64,000 nt of DNA, from positions 13,038,001 to 13,102,000 of the forward strand of contig CM059563.1 in NCBI GenBank assembly GCA_030386875.1, given 5' to 3'. Below the pieces are notes generated by a model, which saw only the letters and a list, made by a program, of their open reading frames with translations, searched no databases and was not told where the DNA came from. Each line of letters opens with the position of its first letter. Position 1 is the first letter of the stretch. Positions 59,155 to 64,000 of the stretch are shown here, piece by piece. A program made the translations under genes and the position numbers. Origin of the DNA: Morinoia aosen (lineage: Eukaryota; Arthropoda; Malacostraca; Amphipoda; Talitridae).

Positions 59155-60779
59155 GAACACCCAAATTTATAGCCCGTCATCGCCATCGCAAGCAGAAGAA
59201 GGCGGGAGCGCAAAAAAAGCTTCTTGTCACTTTGCGTAGTTCGAAAGCTGGACGTCCAACTCGGGTCTGTCAGCAAATTTTTTGTGGCCTGAAAAGTTAG
59301 ATAATCTTTCAAGAGCTTTACTACATACTAACTATAAACCATGAAATAAAGATATGTTATGTGACAGCCTTCCTTGTCAAGACATTGATTATTATCGATT
59401 ATATCATATGAAATGTATTCTATGAAAAATTGACCAAAATATACAGCAGCTCGCGTTAGTTTGACATTCAAGCCAACTGTGACGTTCGAGAATCGACATG
59501 CAGAAGCGGAGAAATATTTCTGAAGTCTGTTATGCAATGAAATTTGATAAAATTTTTAAAAACTTTATTTGGATGTCAATCTCTTAATATCGATCAGGTT
59601 GAACGTTTTCTTTGTAATGGATTGTGAACAAATTAACATGGAATATGACCAATCATGTTCGGCCTCCTGAGCTCTTTCATTTCCTTCTGTTGAGCTTGAG
59701 AACTCTTGGCGGGAGCCAATTATATTAATTAGATATAAAAATATACAAATATGCCTCAGATTTAGAAGAACTCAATATGCTAAAGCATCAGATTTCTTAT
59801 AAAAATGAATAGTTACAATTTTACTTCTTTTAAATCCGCAGCTAGCAAATTGTGAACAAGCTTTCAATTATATGAATGACGGCAGCTCTATGCACATATT
59901 AAATTAATGGCCTTTGACTTTTAAGCTGTTCTTTCAATACTAAAACTTACATCTGTCTATTCTGTGTAAGTTCAAATGTATTCCTTGGTTTCGTCAACAT
60001 ACATACATGTATTTCAAAGGTTATATACTTCGTTGAAAGCATTGCAACTACATGGTTATTTAATTACTTTTCAATATGTAATCATGCACGATTTTTCATA
60101 CATGACCAAAGTTTGGCTTTGAATTTTCACATAGTTTTTATAATATTGAGGAAATGTTAACGTAAGCTATCGATACCATCAAATTTAGGGTACATTTATG
60201 TAATTTTTTTTGTTTTCACTTGTCACTAAGAGGAGGTGAGATCTACGTTTAGCACTGTCGGTGAGTTTTCTTATACTTCATAATTAAAACTTTGGGCTCT
60301 AAAGAAAATTTCCTACAAAATGCTAGACGCCGCTTTTACTTTTAAAATAAATAAAAGTTTCTTAGCGTTGATATTCTTAGGCTAAGCGTAACTTTTATTG
60401 GCAGTTACAGGCTTAATTTTGTCAGGGTTCGTGTGGACGGGTATCAGTGTTTAAAAAATCTTGTGTGAAGGAAACATTTCTCGGAAACGATGAAATCGTA
60501 AGGGAAATGGTTAATATTTATTTGAAAGTCTTTGTATTAAGTAGCAGGTTCACTTTATATTGTCGAGGCATCTGCGCATGCCACCTGAGCAGATGCATGT
60601 AAGACGTTAGGCACCGAAGACAATCACCTGCCTAACAATCTCCGCAAGAGCCAAACAAACGACCAACTCCTCTCACCAAACAAGAAGATTTTTAAGATCC
60701 TAATTTACGACAGTGTCTGGATCTCTATGATTCATATTGAAGAGAGATCAATGTCAAAACTCCAATTGTGTTCATAATT
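59155..60779. other. Intergenic, no supported gene
   Basis: AT-rich DNA without coding-like segments. E-box words CACCTG and CAGATG lie close together near 60580. Confidence 0.4.
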
Positions 60780-60905
60780 AAATCCCATGAGGCCGAGGGT
60801 CTGCTAGAGCAGGCCAGCCTGACGAGCCTCGCCTGCTAATCCACGCGTGTCCTGCGGCAGGTCCGCCGTGTCCTAATGCTGATGGATCTCGTCTCGAGCT
60901 CTAAC
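60780..60905. other. Short GC-rich island, possible conserved noncoding element
   Basis: About 125 bases of markedly higher GC lie in AT-rich DNA and include ctaatccacgcg, with a TAATCC homeodomain-type word. No splice-bounded frame is present. The function is unknown. Confidence 0.25.
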
Positions 60906-61396
60906 GTATTCGAGGTGTTAAAATTATGGAGATGATGTTTCCGGTGTGGCATTGAGGCTGTTTATACCACCTTCAACTTTTGCCATGAAAGTCAGTGTGG
61001 TATTTACAGTGTCTTTAATTGCAGAAGGGCTGAAGGTTTGAAAAACCTTGCAAATATTGTAGAACTTGAAGGTTTGTTCGAAGGAGTTCATGTCAAGAAA
61101 AGAGCAGTTGACTACGGGATGTAGTCGTAAGATTGAAGTCCATTTTTGAGTTCACAAAAAACAAAAAAAAACTCTAGCAAAATTGTTAGTTTTGAACTAT
61201 AACTATTCGAAACATTAGCATAAAATAAAATTAGTCAGAAAGCCATTTTTCTCTAACAAGGCGGAGCTAAAACGCATTTCTGTCAAGTTCAGTGCATGCT
61301 AAGACATGGAGCACAACGCTGTGAGTAGCACAATGTGCAACGAAGCCAGTTTATTACTTGCCAGTTATTCTTTTAACTATTTATATGGAATAGCAG
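60906..61396. other. Intergenic or intronic, nothing firm
   Basis: No gene, RNA or repeat is supported. Confidence 0.35.
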
Positions 61397-61517
61397 GTTA
61401 CATGAACGATCTTGCGATAAGAAATTGGCACCCATTCGAACATTTATTGGTCGCGCTCGAGCGAGCAATAGAGCTGATATAAGACAGGCGGAGGCAGCGG
61501 AGCTTGCAATTAAAAAG
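61397..61517 (+). CDS. Candidate internal exon (121 bp)
   Basis: A ...aatagcag acceptor candidate is followed by an open frame reading LHERSCDKKLAPIRTFIGRA and then RASNRADIRQAEAAELAIKK, which ends in phase 0 at a strong donor AAG|GTACGT. Composition is coding-like. The acceptor is mediocre and no partner exon is proven. The family is not recognised. Confidence 0.35.
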
Positions 61518-63595
61518 GTACGTGTCAATGCTGAAACACATATTGTATCGACGTTTGTGATGACATTTAATTCAGGTACAATTAAGAAAGGTTTGAAATA
61601 ATGCCAAAAATGTTATCATGTAAGCCCTTGACTGTTAAGCCGCTGGAAAATTTTTGAACTCCATAAGCAGGCTACACCCAAACTGATGACGTGCCGGTCA
61701 CCTTGAAATACCGTACAATATATTTGAATCATCGTCTTCACCGGCGAGTGACGTGTGTCGAAGAGGAGGGTGCCAAAAGTGGCCGGCGAGCCCTCGCTAA
61801 CATAATGACTGTTACCTTTCGAGATAAACTCTAGACTTCATTTTGGACGATTTGGCACGGTGCTCAGCGATAAGAAGCCTGCCATCTGAAGCGCCTCTCG
61901 TTCATTTGAACAAACCCGCTACACCGTTGCGTTCAGGTCAGTCTTCGATGAAAGTGTCGTTCTAAAACTATTTTCTGGAGCTAGTGCCAGATTATTGGGT
62001 AAAGCCACAATGTAATTCCGTCCAGAAAAAGAGTTTAAAGATGAAAATCATCCGGTTAATGCGCGAAAGAAGTAAGCAGGTCGGCGCTGAGTGGACGCGG
62101 CTGGAGAGGCGGGTGTACATGGCACTCTCTTCCAGCGCGAGATCTTCCAGCAGATTCCAGTCTTTCAGAAACTGCCCGCTAGGAACTCTTGTGATCATCA
62201 TACACGTATACAGGCGAGCGAGGCGCGCGACGAAACGAAAAAGTAGGACGATGAATATGAGGCATTCGATTTTATGAGGGCTTAAAATTCCTATAAGTTA
62301 GAACTTCCTCTGACTAAATAACGATTCATGTTACAAAATTTTGCACCGGGATATCAAAAATCTGAGTTGAGCTCTCTCAGTTTTTGTATTTTATTCTCGA
62401 AATATTATTCTAAATGAAAGATACTATATTTTCGAGTTCCTGCAATGTCGCTGTCGCAGTTATTAAGTTGAGTTTTTTAGTGCGCGTAACGAAGCTATTG
62501 GCTCTCACCAAATTTTGGCTCTAGTCGGAAAAATAACTGCAGCACTAAAATCTTACGTTGGGGAAGGGGATAAATAGGATTCAATGAATAGTATTTTTAC
62601 GTGTACATTGGTCCCAGCAGCAAAAGTTCTGTTGAGCTTGGTATATGTATATTTAACGGGAAAGGTAGATTCTGCCTATGGTTGCCTAGAGTAAAACTGT
62701 TCACTCTAAGTATCTATTCCGATGAAAGCACCTAGCTTTTATAACCGAATCTAGCCAAACCATTTCGAGTTTAATCTAACGCAACATAACTCAAATCCAC
62801 TTGACCTAATCTGAGGCCTCATAATCAATTCGAAACTAAACTAAAATCTACTCGAACCAACCTCACATTAAGTTGCGTTGACCAGCAGACCACCTACTAA
62901 GTACCGTTGGTTTCTCCAGAAGTCCATAGAGAGCCTTTCGCAGTCGGTAACCTTTTGCCAGTGGTGGTAATTATTAGCATGCGCACGAAGAGGCAAATCG
63001 TGCTAATAGCTGCTACGAGCATGAGTTATTGCCGCAGAAACTCTCCAGTAATAAATGAAGTGCTTGCAGGCAAGCGTAAGCACAGGCAATACCTCGCATC
63101 ACACAATGTCCTGTGTGATGGGTTCGTCTTGTACGCTGAGTTTAGAACAGAATGCATTTAGTTTAGGTTGAGTTGACGCATAGTTCAAGTTAAGCAAATA
63201 GTTTTTCGTCATAACGTCAACACTTCACTGCGTAACGTATCATGAATATTACAGTTTTCACAGTAGACTATGTTTTTTGATGTAATTATCAAGGTTTAAT
63301 TTTCGATAAACTTTCATGATAAATTAGGCAATGAAGGTTAACAGCCTCGGCTGAGAAAGACCTGGCGTTAAGCAATCGTGAACGGATAGCCAGATAAATA
63401 ATCTTGATTGAATGATCTCATGGGATCGCTAAAAGCCCGAGTTTCACGTCTTTTAAAGTATTACCAGAAGAAGACGGAAAATAAATTGGTCATTAAAATA
63501 TCACAGGGTATGGGCTCCGGGTAATTAAGTAATGATCGATGTGTTCCGATAATGTGACGCCCAGAGTGGGCTGACGTTGAAACATGGAAGTAGGA
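61518..63595. other. Intergenic or intronic, no firm gene
   Basis: A 78-codon ATG frame at 62041-62277 is Arg/Ser-rich in a GC-richer patch and is open on both strands, so coding status is unclear. 62730-62880 has loosely repeated ctaa/aacc words. Confidence 0.35.
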
Positions 63596-63850
63596 GTCAG
63601 CTTGGGGCTGACTTGAGCAAACTATTGGCACTAGTTTGGGCCGACCTAGCAACATGCTGACACTAGCACCGTATTGACCTAGTCTGGGCCCACCTAGCAA
63701 CATACTGACACTAGCGCCGGCTTGACCTAGTCTGGGCTCACCTAGCAACATGCTGACACTAGCGCCGGCTTGACCTAGTCTGGGCTCACCTAGCAACATA
63801 CTGACACTAGCGCCGGCTTGACCTAGTCTGGGCTAGCAACATGCTGTGTA
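63596..63850 (+). repeat. 48-bp tandem repeat, about five copies
   Basis: The unit contains cctagcaacatgctgacact followed by agcgccggcttgacctagtc. The word cctagcaaca recurs at 63645, 63693, 63741 and 63789, then in a shortened unit. The minus-strand frame with a repeated 16-residue MLLGEPRLGQAGASVS is a product of the repeat. Confidence 0.95.
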
Positions 63851-64000
63851 TGCCCATTCACCAATATGCTGATGTTACAGCACGGATCACTTTACACAAA
63901 GCACTCATACAAAATTTCAAAATTAAGTCATTGCCTCATTTTCGATAAGAGCTCATCTCAGATAGTGTTCTGTACAGCCCCATTACCGGGCTAATGGCTG

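Noticed and set aside
63461..63799. 112-codon minus ORF with MLLGEPRLGQAGASVS repeats
   Set aside because: It is the translation of a 48-bp tandem repeat and has no other support.

Overview
The window looks like nuclear DNA of an arthropod, most likely an insect. It is AT-rich and gene-poor, its genes use canonical GT-AG introns, and it holds a single-exon FoxB forkhead gene, a six-exon gene matching the insect 27 kDa hemolymph glycoprotein family (DUF1397), tRNA-derived SINE fragments and decayed DDE transposases. There is no sign of bacterial, organellar or phage DNA. The species cannot be named from sequence alone.

Layout. Positions 1-12 kb hold two unrecognised long open genes facing away from each other: a minus-strand acidic, tyrosine-motif protein (1757-3112) and a plus-strand protein with a C-terminal membrane anchor (9544-11400). 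Between them lie a SINE, a degenerate repeat field and an eroded transposase. Positions 12-18.6 kb are repeat-rich: an inverted-repeat element, a degenerate 26-bp array, two SINE pieces and a 1.7-kb array of 30-bp units. Positions 18.6-24.5 kb hold a possible small multi-exon gene (best exons 20684-20764 and 21299-21407), a Tc1/mariner remnant and degenerate repeats. Positions 24.6-32.4 kb hold the DUF1397 gene. Its last intron begins with a 3-kb tandem array whose first unit is the splice donor itself. FoxB lies at 37.1-38.4 kb behind a GC-rich leader. The remaining 38.4-64 kb is mostly AT-rich, with several minisatellites (about 27-, 39-, 57-, 74- and 48-bp units) and a few weak exon-like pieces.

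How it works together. The genes are independent and do not form a pathway. FoxB is a developmental transcription factor, the DUF1397 product is a secreted cysteine-rich glycoprotein, and the two orphan genes look like an intracellular signalling or scaffold protein and a tail-anchored membrane protein. The most striking structural feature is the number of unrelated tandem arrays, one of which has multiplied a 5' splice site about sixty-fold inside a transcribed intron.

Limits. Splice sites were judged by eye, family calls rest on remembered motifs and cysteine spacing, and long ORFs inside the 24-bp and 30-bp arrays are treated as artefacts.
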